Both the position numbers and the translations under genes were made by a program. This document shows positions 1-7,182 of a stretch of 57,679 nt of DNA, one piece after another (the first letter of the stretch is position 1; each line of letters starts with the position of its first letter). This stretch comes from Hyphomicrobiales bacterium (GTDB lineage: Bacteria; Pseudomonadota; Alphaproteobacteria; Rhizobiales; Beijerinckiaceae): assembly GCA_026400555.1 (NCBI GenBank), contig JAPLOW010000065.1, positions 1 through 57,679 of the forward strand. Reading direction: 5' to 3'. A model generated the notes under the pieces. The model was not told the DNA's origin and searched no databases. It saw only the letters and a list, made by a program, of their open reading frames with translations.

Positions 1-886
1 CGCGGGAGAGCGCATAATTCACGAAGGCCACGGCGGCGGCCCGGTTTTTGGCGCCTTCCGGGATGTTGATGGTGTTGATCTGAAACACCGACCCTTCCGG
101 CGGCAGCACGACCCCGAGCCGCCCGTTTGTCTCGTCGGAGTAAAGCTGGGCCCGCGCATTCCATCCGGTCGCGACCCGCACGACACCGTTGAGGATCAGG
201 GTATAGCCATCGGGGTTCGGATCATAGGTCTGGATCGATGGCGCCAGCTCGCGCAGCTTGCTGATGCCCGGATCGATGCTGCGCACATGGTCGCCGCCGG
301 CCATCTTCGTGATCATCGCCGTCATGGCGAGGCCCTGGATGTTCGGCGGCGCCGAAATGGCCAGGAGGCCGCGAAGGTCCGGCCGCCACAGATCGGCGAG
401 CTTTGTCAGTGGCGGATTGAGGTTCTGCCGGTCAAACACCAGCACAAGGTGATCATAGGTCACGGCCGGCCCAAAGGGGCCGCCCACGGCCCGCGCCTCG
501 GGGTAGAGTTCGGCGAGCGACGGCGCTTCCTCCGGCGTGATGCGCGAGAACAACCCCTCGGCATTACCGATGCCCGAGGTCGAGACGTCAAAGATCACGA
601 CATCGACCTGCGGATCGGCCTTCTGCGCCCGGATCGTGCCGAGCATCTGGGCGGAGGTGCCACCAGCGGTGTAGTTCACCTTCACATGCGGAAAGGCGCG
701 CTGGAACGGCTCGACCACGGTACGGATGTAGTTGTCCTGGAAAATGCCGGCATAGGCCATCAGCGTGACCTGGCCCGAGACGGCCGTATTCTGCGCGAAG
801 GCGGGACCGGACAGCGCGAGCGCCGACGAAGCGGCCAGGAACCGCCGACGGCTCAGTCGGGATGACAGTGGCGGGATGGACTTCAT
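1..886 (-). CDS. ABC transporter periplasmic solute-binding protein (partial, C-terminus off window)
   Basis: The frame stays open from an ATG at 886 to the window edge, 295 codons without a stop, so only the N-terminal part is present. The product begins with a twin-arginine-type signal (S-R-R-R-F-L at residues 12-17, hydrophobic stretch, cleavage likely after A-F-A at about residue 31). What follows reads like family 1/8 extracellular solute-binding proteins of the PotD type: a V-T-L-M-A-Y-A-G opening strand, a V-I-F-D-V-S strand near residue 100 and a late G-W-N-A-R-A segment. The family captures polyamines, iron or other small solutes for an ABC importer; the substrate cannot be named. 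Partner permease and ATPase genes would lie beyond the left edge. The call as a solute-binding protein is firm, the ligand is open. Confidence 0.85.
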   Translation of the reverse strand, partial: MKSIPPLSSRLSRRRFLAASSALALSGPAFAQNTAVSGQVTLMAYAGIFQDNYIRTVVEPFQRAFPHVKVNYTAGGTSAQMLGTIRAQKADPQVDVVIFDVSTSGIGNAEGLFSRITPEEAPSLAELYPEARAVGGPFGPAVTYDHLVLVFDRQNLNPPLTKLADLWRPDLRGLLAISAPPNIQGLAMTAMITKMAGGDHVRSIDPGISKLRELAPSIQTYDPNPDGYTLILNGVVRVATGWNARAQLYSDETNGRLGVVLPPEGSVFQINTINIPEGAKNRAAAVAFVNYALSR

Positions 887-961
887 CTGCGCGGTTCCTT
901 GTTGATCGTGTCAGCATGCACCGGCTTGCTTTGCGATGGCAAGCATCGCGGGGACCGGTGC

Positions 962-1585
962 TCAGCCCGGCTGGCGGTCCTCGTCCTTGACCTCGTGTTT
1001 CAGGATCAGCGGCGTCTGGCTGAGCGCGAAGGCGACCGTCAGCGGCATGATGCCCCAAACCTTGAAGCCGACCCAGAAGTCGGTCGAGAAATTGCGCCAG
1101 ACAACCTCGTTGACGGTGGCGAGCACAAAGAAGAACAGCCCCCAGCGGAAGGTCAGCTTGCGCCAGCCCTCGTCGGTCAGGCTCATGACGCTGTCGAGCA
1201 CATAGGGCAGCAGCGGACGGCCCAGCGCCAGACCGCCCAGCAGGACGCAGCCGAACAGGGTATTGACGATGGTCGGCTTGAGCTTGATGAACAGCTCGTC
1301 GTGCAGGGCCAGGGTCAACCCGCCGAACACAGTCACCACCACCGCATTGATCAGCGCCATGCGTGGCAGATGGTTGAGCAGGACCTTCGACAGCACCAAC
1401 GCGGCGAGTGACGCCGCCATGAAGATCCCGGTGGCCACGAAGATGCGCTGCTCGCTGCTGACGCCGAACCAGCGGTCGCCATAGGAGTTGGCGAAGAAGA
1501 AGATGGCCAGCGGCCCGAATTCAAGGCCAAGCTTGAGCAACGGGTTGACCTGCTGGTCCGGTGCAGGTCGGGCCTTGTCCGTCAT
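962..1585 (-). CDS. yciB: YciB / intracellular septation protein A family membrane protein
   Basis: 207 residues. After a short polar N-terminus comes the family hallmark L-K-L-G-L-E-F-G-P-L-A-I-F-F, then about five hydrophobic helices and a charged C-terminal tail. YciB (IspA/IspZ) is a small inner-membrane protein tied to cell-envelope synthesis and septation; its biochemical activity is not settled. The ATG overlaps the stop of ftsY by four bases (ATGA), which implies translational coupling. ftsY followed by yciB is common in this order. No alternative start is needed and length fits the family. Confidence 0.93.
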   Translation of the reverse strand: MTDKARPAPDQQVNPLLKLGLEFGPLAIFFFANSYGDRWFGVSSEQRIFVATGIFMAASLAALVLSKVLLNHLPRMALINAVVVTVFGGLTLALHDELFIKLKPTIVNTLFGCVLLGGLALGRPLLPYVLDSVMSLTDEGWRKLTFRWGLFFFVLATVNEVVWRNFSTDFWVGFKVWGIMPLTVAFALSQTPLILKHEVKDEDRQPG

Positions 1586-2739
1586 GGTCCTCTCTCCAGT
1601 CCTGCCACCGCCCGCGCAAAATCACCCGCATCGAAGGGCTCGAGATCGTCGACAGCCTCGCCGATCCCGATGAAATGCACCGGCAGGCCGAATTTCGATG
1701 CGAGCGACACCAGGATGCCGCCGCGCGCCGTGCCGTCGAGCTTGGTCATTACCAGCCCCGTCACCCCGGCCACGTCGCGGAAGACCTCGACCTGCGCCAG
1801 TGCATTCTGGCCGACCGTCGCGTCCAGCACGAGCAGCACCGCATGCGGCGCCGAGGCATCGACCTTGCGCAGGACGCGGACGACCTTAGCAAGCTCCGCC
1901 ATCAGTTCGGTCTTGTTCTGCAGCCGACCCGCCGTATCGACGAGGAGCACGTCGGTTCCGGCCGCCCGCGCTTGCGTCAGCGCATCGAAGGCGAGCCCGG
2001 CCGCGTCGGCACCCTGTTCGCGCGCAACCACCTCCGCGCCGGTCCGCTCACCCCAGACCTTGAGCTGTTCGATCGCCGCGGCGCGGAACGTGTCCCCCGC
2101 CGCCAGCATCACCGAACGGCCCTCGGACCGGAATTTCGCGGCCAGCTTGCCGATGGTGGTCGTCTTGCCCGAACCGTTGACGCCCACCATCAGGAGCACG
2201 AAAGGTCGTTGGGCGCTGTCCACGACCAGCGGCTTCGCCACCGGCGCGAGGATATCCTGGACTTCCCGCGCCAGGATCGCCCTGACCTCGTCGCCGCTGA
2301 TGCCCTTTTCGTAGCGGCTTGATCCGACCACTTTGGCGACACGCGCCGCCGTGTCGACGCCGAGGTCGGCCTGGATCAGGATATCTTCCAGATCATCGAG
2401 GGTCGCCGCATCGAGCTTGCGCTTGGTGAAAAGGTCAGTGATTCCGCTCGTCAGCTGGGACGACGTGCGGGACAACCCCTCGCTGAGGCGGGTCCACCAG
2501 CTCTTCTTCGGCTGGGCGGGAGCTGCTGCCACCTCGCGCGCCTCGGACACTGCCGCAGGCGGTGGCGGGCTCTCGCTCCGGGGCGGCTGAAGGTCAGGAG
2601 CGGACGGCGCAGCGCCGCCTGACGGCTCCTGAAGCAATGGCAGGGCGACGTCCGGTTCCGGCTGCGGGTTTGGCGGGGGCTTGTCCCCGCGCCCGAACAG
2701 ACGGGCCAGAAAGCCTGGCTTCTTGGTCTCATCGCTCAT
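1582..2739 (-). CDS. ftsY: Signal recognition particle receptor FtsY
   Basis: 385 residues. The N-terminal third (residues about 10-80) is rich in proline, alanine and charged residues, as in the variable A domain; residues 80-385 form the NG GTPase. Visible motifs are G1 G-V-N-G-S-G-K-T (about 186-193), the SRP-family D-T-F-R-A-A-A (217-223), G3 D-T-A-G-R (268-272) and G4 T-K-L-D (332-335) followed by G-T-A-R-G-G. FtsY docks the SRP-ribosome complex at the inner membrane and hands nascent membrane proteins to SecYEG. It is the upstream partner of yciB. The RluA-type gene diverges from it, leaving about 65 bases between the two starts for both promoters. Confidence 0.97.
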   Translation of the reverse strand: MSDETKKPGFLARLFGRGDKPPPNPQPEPDVALPLLQEPSGGAAPSAPDLQPPRSESPPPPAAVSEAREVAAAPAQPKKSWWTRLSEGLSRTSSQLTSGITDLFTKRKLDAATLDDLEDILIQADLGVDTAARVAKVVGSSRYEKGISGDEVRAILAREVQDILAPVAKPLVVDSAQRPFVLLMVGVNGSGKTTTIGKLAAKFRSEGRSVMLAAGDTFRAAAIEQLKVWGERTGAEVVAREQGADAAGLAFDALTQARAAGTDVLLVDTAGRLQNKTELMAELAKVVRVLRKVDASAPHAVLLVLDATVGQNALAQVEVFRDVAGVTGLVMTKLDGTARGGILVSLASKFGLPVHFIGIGEAVDDLEPFDAGDFARAVAGLERGP

Positions 2740-2804
2740 CGGCGCACTGCATCCTGACGCTGCCAGCCTTGCGGCAGGCCTTCACTGTCGTTACCCGGTT
2801 CCGC

Positions 2805-3578
2805 ATGACACCGAAAGACACCATCGCGCAACAGCCCGCGACGCCGCCGACAGAGGCGAACATGCTGGCGCGCGTGCTTTACCGCGACGCGATGATGCTG
2901 GTGATCGACAAGCCGGCGGGAATGCCGGTTCACAAGGGCCCGGAGAGCGCGCAAAGCAAGCTCAACGCCGCAAGAAAGACGGGCGGCTATGCCGACGTGC
3001 CGCTCGACCGCTACTTTCCCGCGCTGCGCTTCGGCCTGCCCAGACCGCCGGAACTGGCCCACCGGCTGGACCGCGATACCTCGGGCTGTCTGGTCCTCGG
3101 GCGCCACCGTCAGGCCCTGACCCGGCTCGGCGACCTGTTCAAGGCCGGGGCTATCGCGAAGACCTATTGGGCGATCGTCGAAGGGGCGCCGGCAGAAGAC
3201 GCCGGACGCATCGACCTGCCGCTCGGCAAGCTCGATCCTGCCCGCGGCTGGTGGATGAAGGTGGATGAGAATGGCCTGCCATCCGCGACGCGCTGGAGGG
3301 TCATTGGCCGCTCGGCTGACCGCTTGCTGAGCTGGCTTGAGCTTGAGCCGCTGACCGGACGCACCCACCAGCTCCGCGTCCACTGCCAAGCCTCCGGCTG
3401 GCCGATTCTCGGCGATCCCGTCTATGGCAACGGTCCGCGCTTCGGCGGGCCGGGGCTGCATCTGCATGCCCGCGCGATCACCGTTCCGCTCTATCCCAAC
3501 AAGCCCCCGGTTCACGTCGAGGCCCCTGCGCCCGCCCACATGCGCGAGCAACTCACAACCTGCGGCTGGCCGGGCTGA
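2805..3578 (+). CDS. RluA-family RNA pseudouridine synthase
   Basis: 257 residues from the ATG at 2805. The open frame runs further upstream, but that part lies inside ftsY on the other strand and has no family similarity; an ATG at 2862 is a second possible start. The catalytic signature H-R-L-D-R-D-T-S-G is at residues 86-94, with D89 as the expected nucleophile. The later R-T-H-Q-L-R-V-H and P-I-L-G-D-P-V-Y-G segments are also typical of RluA-type enzymes. There is no S4 domain at the N-terminus, so it is closer to RluA/RluC-catalytic-domain-only members. It converts uridine to pseudouridine in rRNA or tRNA; which site is modified cannot be read from the sequence. Confidence 0.92.
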   Translation: MTPKDTIAQQPATPPTEANMLARVLYRDAMMLVIDKPAGMPVHKGPESAQSKLNAARKTGGYADVPLDRYFPALRFGLPRPPELAHRLDRDTSGCLVLGRHRQALTRLGDLFKAGAIAKTYWAIVEGAPAEDAGRIDLPLGKLDPARGWWMKVDENGLPSATRWRVIGRSADRLLSWLELEPLTGRTHQLRVHCQASGWPILGDPVYGNGPRFGGPGLHLHARAITVPLYPNKPPVHVEAPAPAHMREQLTTCGWPG

Positions 3579-3581
3579 GCC

Positions 3582-3869
3582 TCAGGCGATCGCGTCCATG
3601 GCCCTGGCCAACGTGATGTCGAGCGCGCTGACACCACCCGCATCATGGGTCGAGAGCGTGACATCCACGGTGCGGTAGACATTGAACCATTCGGGGTGAT
3701 GGTCCATTTTCTCGGCGATCAGCGCCACGCGCGCCATCCAGCCGAAAGCCGCGTTGAAGTCGGCGAAGACAAAGCGTTTGGTGATGGCGTCGCGGCCCTG
3801 CACCTCGGCCCAGCCGCTGAGCGACGCGAGCGCCTGGCTGCGCGTTACCGGATCGAGTTTGCTGGCCAT
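3582..3869 (-). CDS. phhB: Pterin-4-alpha-carbinolamine dehydratase
   Basis: 95 residues, the normal length for this small enzyme. It carries the family core F-x-F-x-D-F-x-x-A-F-x-W-M (residues 33-45) and the active-site block with paired histidines, E-K-M-D-H-H-P-E-W (53-61; H57 and H58), then the W-F-N-V-Y-x-x-V-x-V strand. The enzyme dehydrates 4a-hydroxytetrahydrobiopterin formed by aromatic amino acid hydroxylases, or acts in molybdopterin-related pterin turnover. No hydroxylase gene is in the window, so its physiological partner is unknown. It is convergent with the pseudouridine synthase, with only three bases between the stops. Confidence 0.95.
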   Translation of the reverse strand: MASKLDPVTRSQALASLSGWAEVQGRDAITKRFVFADFNAAFGWMARVALIAEKMDHHPEWFNVYRTVDVTLSTHDAGGVSALDITLARAMDAIA

Positions 3870-3900
3870 GGCGTTCTCCCGTTTCGGACCCTGTCAGATC

Positions 3901-4455
3901 TCAGATGGCCCGCCTGAGGCGTCCGGCAAGCGGATAGGCCGCTTCCACGATATGGGGACCTCCGCCCGTCGAGGCGCGGGAAGAGTACAGGACAAACCGG
4001 CTTGCCGTGAACTGTAACGGACGCAGCAGCGCCCGCGTCGAAAGATAATCGGCTACCGCGAGGGGCGGCGCGCCCTTGAGACGACCAAGCGTAACATGGG
4101 GTACGAATTTCCGCGTTTCCGGCGGTAGGCCGATACGCCGCATCAGCCGCTCATGTTCGCCCTGCAGTTCGACGAGAGCCGCGCTGGGCGCCACGCGCGC
4201 GAAAATCGAATGGGGCTTGTCACCACCGAAGCTGGCGATTTCATCAAGCGTGACGGTGACCGGCCCGCGCTGGATGTCCGCCAGGACATCGAAGGCGTCG
4301 CGGGCGGTCGATCCGTCCAAATCGCCGAGGAAGCGCAGGGTGATGTGGTAGTCGGATGGCTCGATCCAGCGCGCACCCGATAGGCCGCCGCGGTGAAGGG
4401 ACAGAAGAAGCGCGATATCAGGCGGGACTTCGAGACCGGTGAACAGACGAGGCAT
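3901..4455 (-). CDS. thpR: RNA 2',3'-cyclic phosphodiesterase (2H phosphoesterase)
   Basis: 184 residues from the ATG at 4455 (M-P-R-L-F-T-G-L-E-V). An ATG 63 bases upstream in the same frame adds only a basic, non-conserved leader. Both H-x-T motifs of the 2H superfamily are present: H-I-T at 37-39 and H-V-T at 120-122, each followed by leucine and a short strand (R-F-L-G and G-R-L-K-G). ThpR/LigT enzymes open 2',3'-cyclic phosphates on RNA ends and can join tRNA halves with a 2'-5' bond in vitro. It follows phhB on the same strand with a 31-base gap and may be co-transcribed with it. Confidence 0.93.
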   Translation of the reverse strand: MPRLFTGLEVPPDIALLLSLHRGGLSGARWIEPSDYHITLRFLGDLDGSTARDAFDVLADIQRGPVTVTLDEIASFGGDKPHSIFARVAPSAALVELQGEHERLMRRIGLPPETRKFVPHVTLGRLKGAPPLAVADYLSTRALLRPLQFTASRFVLYSSRASTGGGPHIVEAAYPLAGRLRRAI

Positions 4456-4622
4456 GATTCGCGAGCTTTCCCGAAACCTGCGACAATTGCGAGACAGTTG
4501 CCGTTGCGGCGGGTTCACCGCCGCCGGATGAAGCTGGACAACCGGCCCCGTGCTGTCAATTCGGCTGCCGCCGTGCTTGGATCATGCCGCAGTGAGATGG
4601 TATCCACTCTTGTGCGCCATAC
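4456..4622. other. Short intergenic stretch between the aldo/keto reductase and thpR
   Basis: 167 bases between two leftward genes. It should hold the thpR promoter. I see no hairpin with a T-run, no RNA gene and no credible small frame. Confidence 0.6.
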
Positions 4623-5681
4623 TCAGGGGCAGGGATTTCCGCGAAACTGGTGGACGGCGTCGAGCTCGGCCTCGAGTTCGGGCGTGAACCGGCAGGCGAG
4701 CGAACCCTCTACGCAGACCTTGAGCTGTTCCATCGAGGTCGCGCCAATGATGTTTGCGGTCGTGAAGGCGCGGCTGGTGACAAAGGCGATCGCCATCGCG
4801 GCCGGATCAAGCCCGTGCTTGCGCGCAATGGCCACATAATCGGCGACGGCCTGCTCCGAACCGGGCGTCTGGTAGCGCTGGGCGCGATCGAACAGGGTGG
4901 TGCGCGCACCGGCCGGGCGGGCGCCGTTGAGGTATTTCCCCGTCAGGAAGCCTTGCGCCAGGGGCGAATAGGCCAGAAGCCCGACCTGTTCACGCAGGTG
5001 GATCTCCGCCATGGCCGTCTCATAGGTGCGGTTGAGCAGGTTGTAGGCATTCTGCACCGTCTGGACGCGCGGCAGCCCCCTCGCCTCGGACGCGAACAGG
5101 AAGCGCATTGTTCCCCAGGCGCTTTCGTTCGACAGCCCGATATGGCGGACCTTGCCGGCCTTCACAAAGCCATCCAGCACTTCGAGCTGGCTTTCGATGC
5201 TGTTCTCGTCGGGCAGCGGCGCGGTGCCGGATGTGCTGAACCGTGTCGGGTTCGAGCCCCACGGCATCGGGCGCTCCGGCCAGTGCAGCTGATACAGGTC
5301 GACATAGTCGGTTTGCAGCCGCTTTAGCGAGTTTTCGAGCGCGTAGGTCATCTGGGCCTTGTCAAGACGGCCCTCCTGCGGCGGGTCGCGGAACCAGGTC
5401 ATTGCCGAACGACCGATCGTCTTGGTGGCGAGAATCACCTTGTCGCGGTTCTTGCGGGCCTTGAACCACGAACCGATGATGCGCTCGGTCGAGCCTTGCG
5501 TCTCCGCTTTCGGCGGGATCGAGTACAGCTCGGCCGTGTCGAAGAAATTGATGCCCTGGTCCAGCGCGTAGTCCATCTGCTGATGACCTTCCGCCTCGGT
5601 GTTCTGCTGGCCCCAGGTCATGGTGCCGAGGCAGATCTCCGACACCTTGAGATCACTGCGGCCAAGCGAACGGTACTGCAT
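4623..5681 (-). CDS. Aldo/keto reductase of the Tas type
   Basis: 352 residues. The N-terminus (M-Q-Y-R-x-L-G-R-S-D-L-K-V-S-x-I-C-L-G-T-M-T-W-G) is that of the Tas/YajO branch. The catalytic tetrad is complete: D48 and Y53 in F-F-D-T-A-E-L-Y-S, K87 in A-T-K-T-I-G, H133 in Q-L-H-W-P-E-R. The C-terminal S-x-x-Q-L cofactor segment is present. The family reduces aldehydes or ketones with NADPH in a (beta/alpha)8 barrel; E. coli Tas was linked to tyrosine auxotrophy suppression, but its natural substrate is unclear. It stands alone between thpR and tesA, on the same strand as both. Confidence 0.93.
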   Translation of the reverse strand: MQYRSLGRSDLKVSEICLGTMTWGQQNTEAEGHQQMDYALDQGINFFDTAELYSIPPKAETQGSTERIIGSWFKARKNRDKVILATKTIGRSAMTWFRDPPQEGRLDKAQMTYALENSLKRLQTDYVDLYQLHWPERPMPWGSNPTRFSTSGTAPLPDENSIESQLEVLDGFVKAGKVRHIGLSNESAWGTMRFLFASEARGLPRVQTVQNAYNLLNRTYETAMAEIHLREQVGLLAYSPLAQGFLTGKYLNGARPAGARTTLFDRAQRYQTPGSEQAVADYVAIARKHGLDPAAMAIAFVTSRAFTTANIIGATSMEQLKVCVEGSLACRFTPELEAELDAVHQFRGNPCP

Positions 5682-5722
5682 GGGGAAACTCCGGGAGAAG
5701 GACGGGACGGTCTGCTGGCTGA

Positions 5723-6406
5723 TCAGCCGGCAGGCCGGATGCTGTCAAGAAACTTCTCCACGGTTGGCAGGATGCGTCCGACGATTACCCCGACCCCCTC
5801 GGCCGTGGGATGGATGCCGTCGGGCTGGTTGAGGGCCCGGTCGGCGGCGACGCCGTCGAGAAAGAAGGGATAGAGCACCAGACCGTGCTTCTCGGCCAGA
5901 TCGGCGAAAATCCGGTCGAAACGTGACGTGTATTGCTGCCCCAGGTTGGGTGGCGCGCGCATGCCGGCGAGCATGACGGACATCTTTCGCTCCTTCAGGC
6001 GTAGGATGATCCCTTCCAGCGCGGCTCGGGTCTGGTCCGGATCAAGCCCGCGCAAGGCGTCGTTCGCGCCCAACTCGACGATCACCCCGTCGACGCCGTC
6101 CGCGATCGACCAGTCGAGGCGGTCAAGCCCGGCCTGGGTGGTGTCGCCCGAGACGCCGGCATTCTCGATGATCACCTTGCGCCCCTTTGCCGCAAGTGCG
6201 CGCTGCAGCTGGACAGGAAAGGCCGCCGCCGCCGGCAATCCGTAGCCTGCCGTCAGGCTGTCGCCGAAAGCGGTGATCCTGAGAGGCCGGTCCGAGGCCG
6301 CAGCGGGGTCGGGGGACACCACAGACAGGATGGCTGCGGACATGACAATCCCGGACAACAGGCGGAAAAGACCATCCGATACCTTGAAACCTGCGTAACG
6401 AAGCAT
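5723..6406 (-). CDS. tesA: Periplasmic SGNH/GDSL esterase of the TesA (acyl-CoA thioesterase I / arylesterase) type
   Basis: 227 residues from the ATG at 6406. The product has a hydrophobic N-terminus ending near residue 38 (A-A-A-S), fitting Sec export. The SGNH blocks are all visible: G-D-S-L with S50, G-V-S-G-D-T, G-A-N-D (113-116) and the D-G-I-H pair D196/H199. TesA enzymes hydrolyse acyl thioesters, lysophospholipids and aryl esters in the periplasm. An in-frame ATG at 6484 would overlap the start of ybbA on the other strand and is less likely. The divergent tesA/ybbA-ybbP arrangement matches the one known from E. coli, which supports the assignment. Confidence 0.9.
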   Translation of the reverse strand: MLRYAGFKVSDGLFRLLSGIVMSAAILSVVSPDPAAASDRPLRITAFGDSLTAGYGLPAAAAFPVQLQRALAAKGRKVIIENAGVSGDTTQAGLDRLDWSIADGVDGVIVELGANDALRGLDPDQTRAALEGIILRLKERKMSVMLAGMRAPPNLGQQYTSRFDRIFADLAEKHGLVLYPFFLDGVAADRALNQPDGIHPTAEGVGVIVGRILPTVEKFLDSIRPAG

Positions 6407-6482
6407 GACCTGCCAAAAGCGCTGAAACACCGGCGCGAAGCGGTTTGTTGTCTCCGCGCCCTCAAAGATCGTCATCAACGCC

Positions 6483-7178
6483 ATGTCCGCCCTGATTGAA
6501 TTGAAGAATGTGGAGCTCAGTCTGGGCAAGGATGCCGCACGCGTCCACATCCTGAAGGGCATATCACTCGCAATTGAACCGGGCGAGGCCGTTGGCCTTG
6601 TCGGGCCATCCGGGTCCGGCAAGTCCAGCCTGCTGATGGTCATGGCCGGGCTCGAGCGGGCCGACAGCGGTTCGGTCCTGATCGAGGGCGTCGATCTGGC
6701 CGCCATGGGCGAGGACGCACTGGCAGTCTTCCGCGGCAAGCGCATCGGAATCGTTTTCCAGTCCTTTCATCTCGTGCCGACGATGACGGCGCGCGAGAAC
6801 GTCGCCCTGCCGCTCGAACTGGCCGGCCGCAACGACGCCTTCGCCCGCGCCGAAGCCGAATTGCGCGCCGTCGGCCTCGGCGACAGGCTGCACCACTATC
6901 CCGCGCAACTGTCGGGCGGCGAGCAGCAGCGCGTCGCGATCGCGCGTGCCGTGGCGTCCGACCCCGCCATCATCGTCGCTGACGAGCCGACCGGGAACCT
7001 CGACGAGACCAACGGCGCGTCCATCGTTGACCTGCTCTTCGCGTTGAAGCGCGAGAGGGGCGCAACACTCGTGCTGGTCACCCATGATGCGGGGCTGGCC
7101 GCGAAATGCGACCGGACCATCCGCCTGCGCTCCGGCGTGATCGTGGCTCCCGAAACAACACCGCTGGCTGTGGTCTGA
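6483..7178 (+). CDS. ybbA: ABC transporter ATP-binding protein, YbbA/LolD type
   Basis: 231 residues. Walker A is G-P-S-G-S-G-K-S (41-48), the Q-loop sits in V-F-Q-S-F, the signature is L-S-G-G-E-Q-Q (143-149), and Walker B is I-I-V-A-D-E-P-T (163-170) followed by G-N-L-D and a late T-H-D switch histidine. It belongs to the MacB/LolD/YbbA branch that drives mechanotransmission by FtsX-like permeases rather than classical import. The partner permease starts five bases after its stop, so the two form one operon. In other bacteria the pair has been linked to envelope lipid or secondary-metabolite handling; the substrate here is unknown. Confidence 0.94.
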   Translation: MSALIELKNVELSLGKDAARVHILKGISLAIEPGEAVGLVGPSGSGKSSLLMVMAGLERADSGSVLIEGVDLAAMGEDALAVFRGKRIGIVFQSFHLVPTMTARENVALPLELAGRNDAFARAEAELRAVGLGDRLHHYPAQLSGGEQQRVAIARAVASDPAIIVADEPTGNLDETNGASIVDLLFALKRERGATLVLVTHDAGLAAKCDRTIRLRSGVIVAPETTPLAVV

Positions 7179-7182
7179 CCCG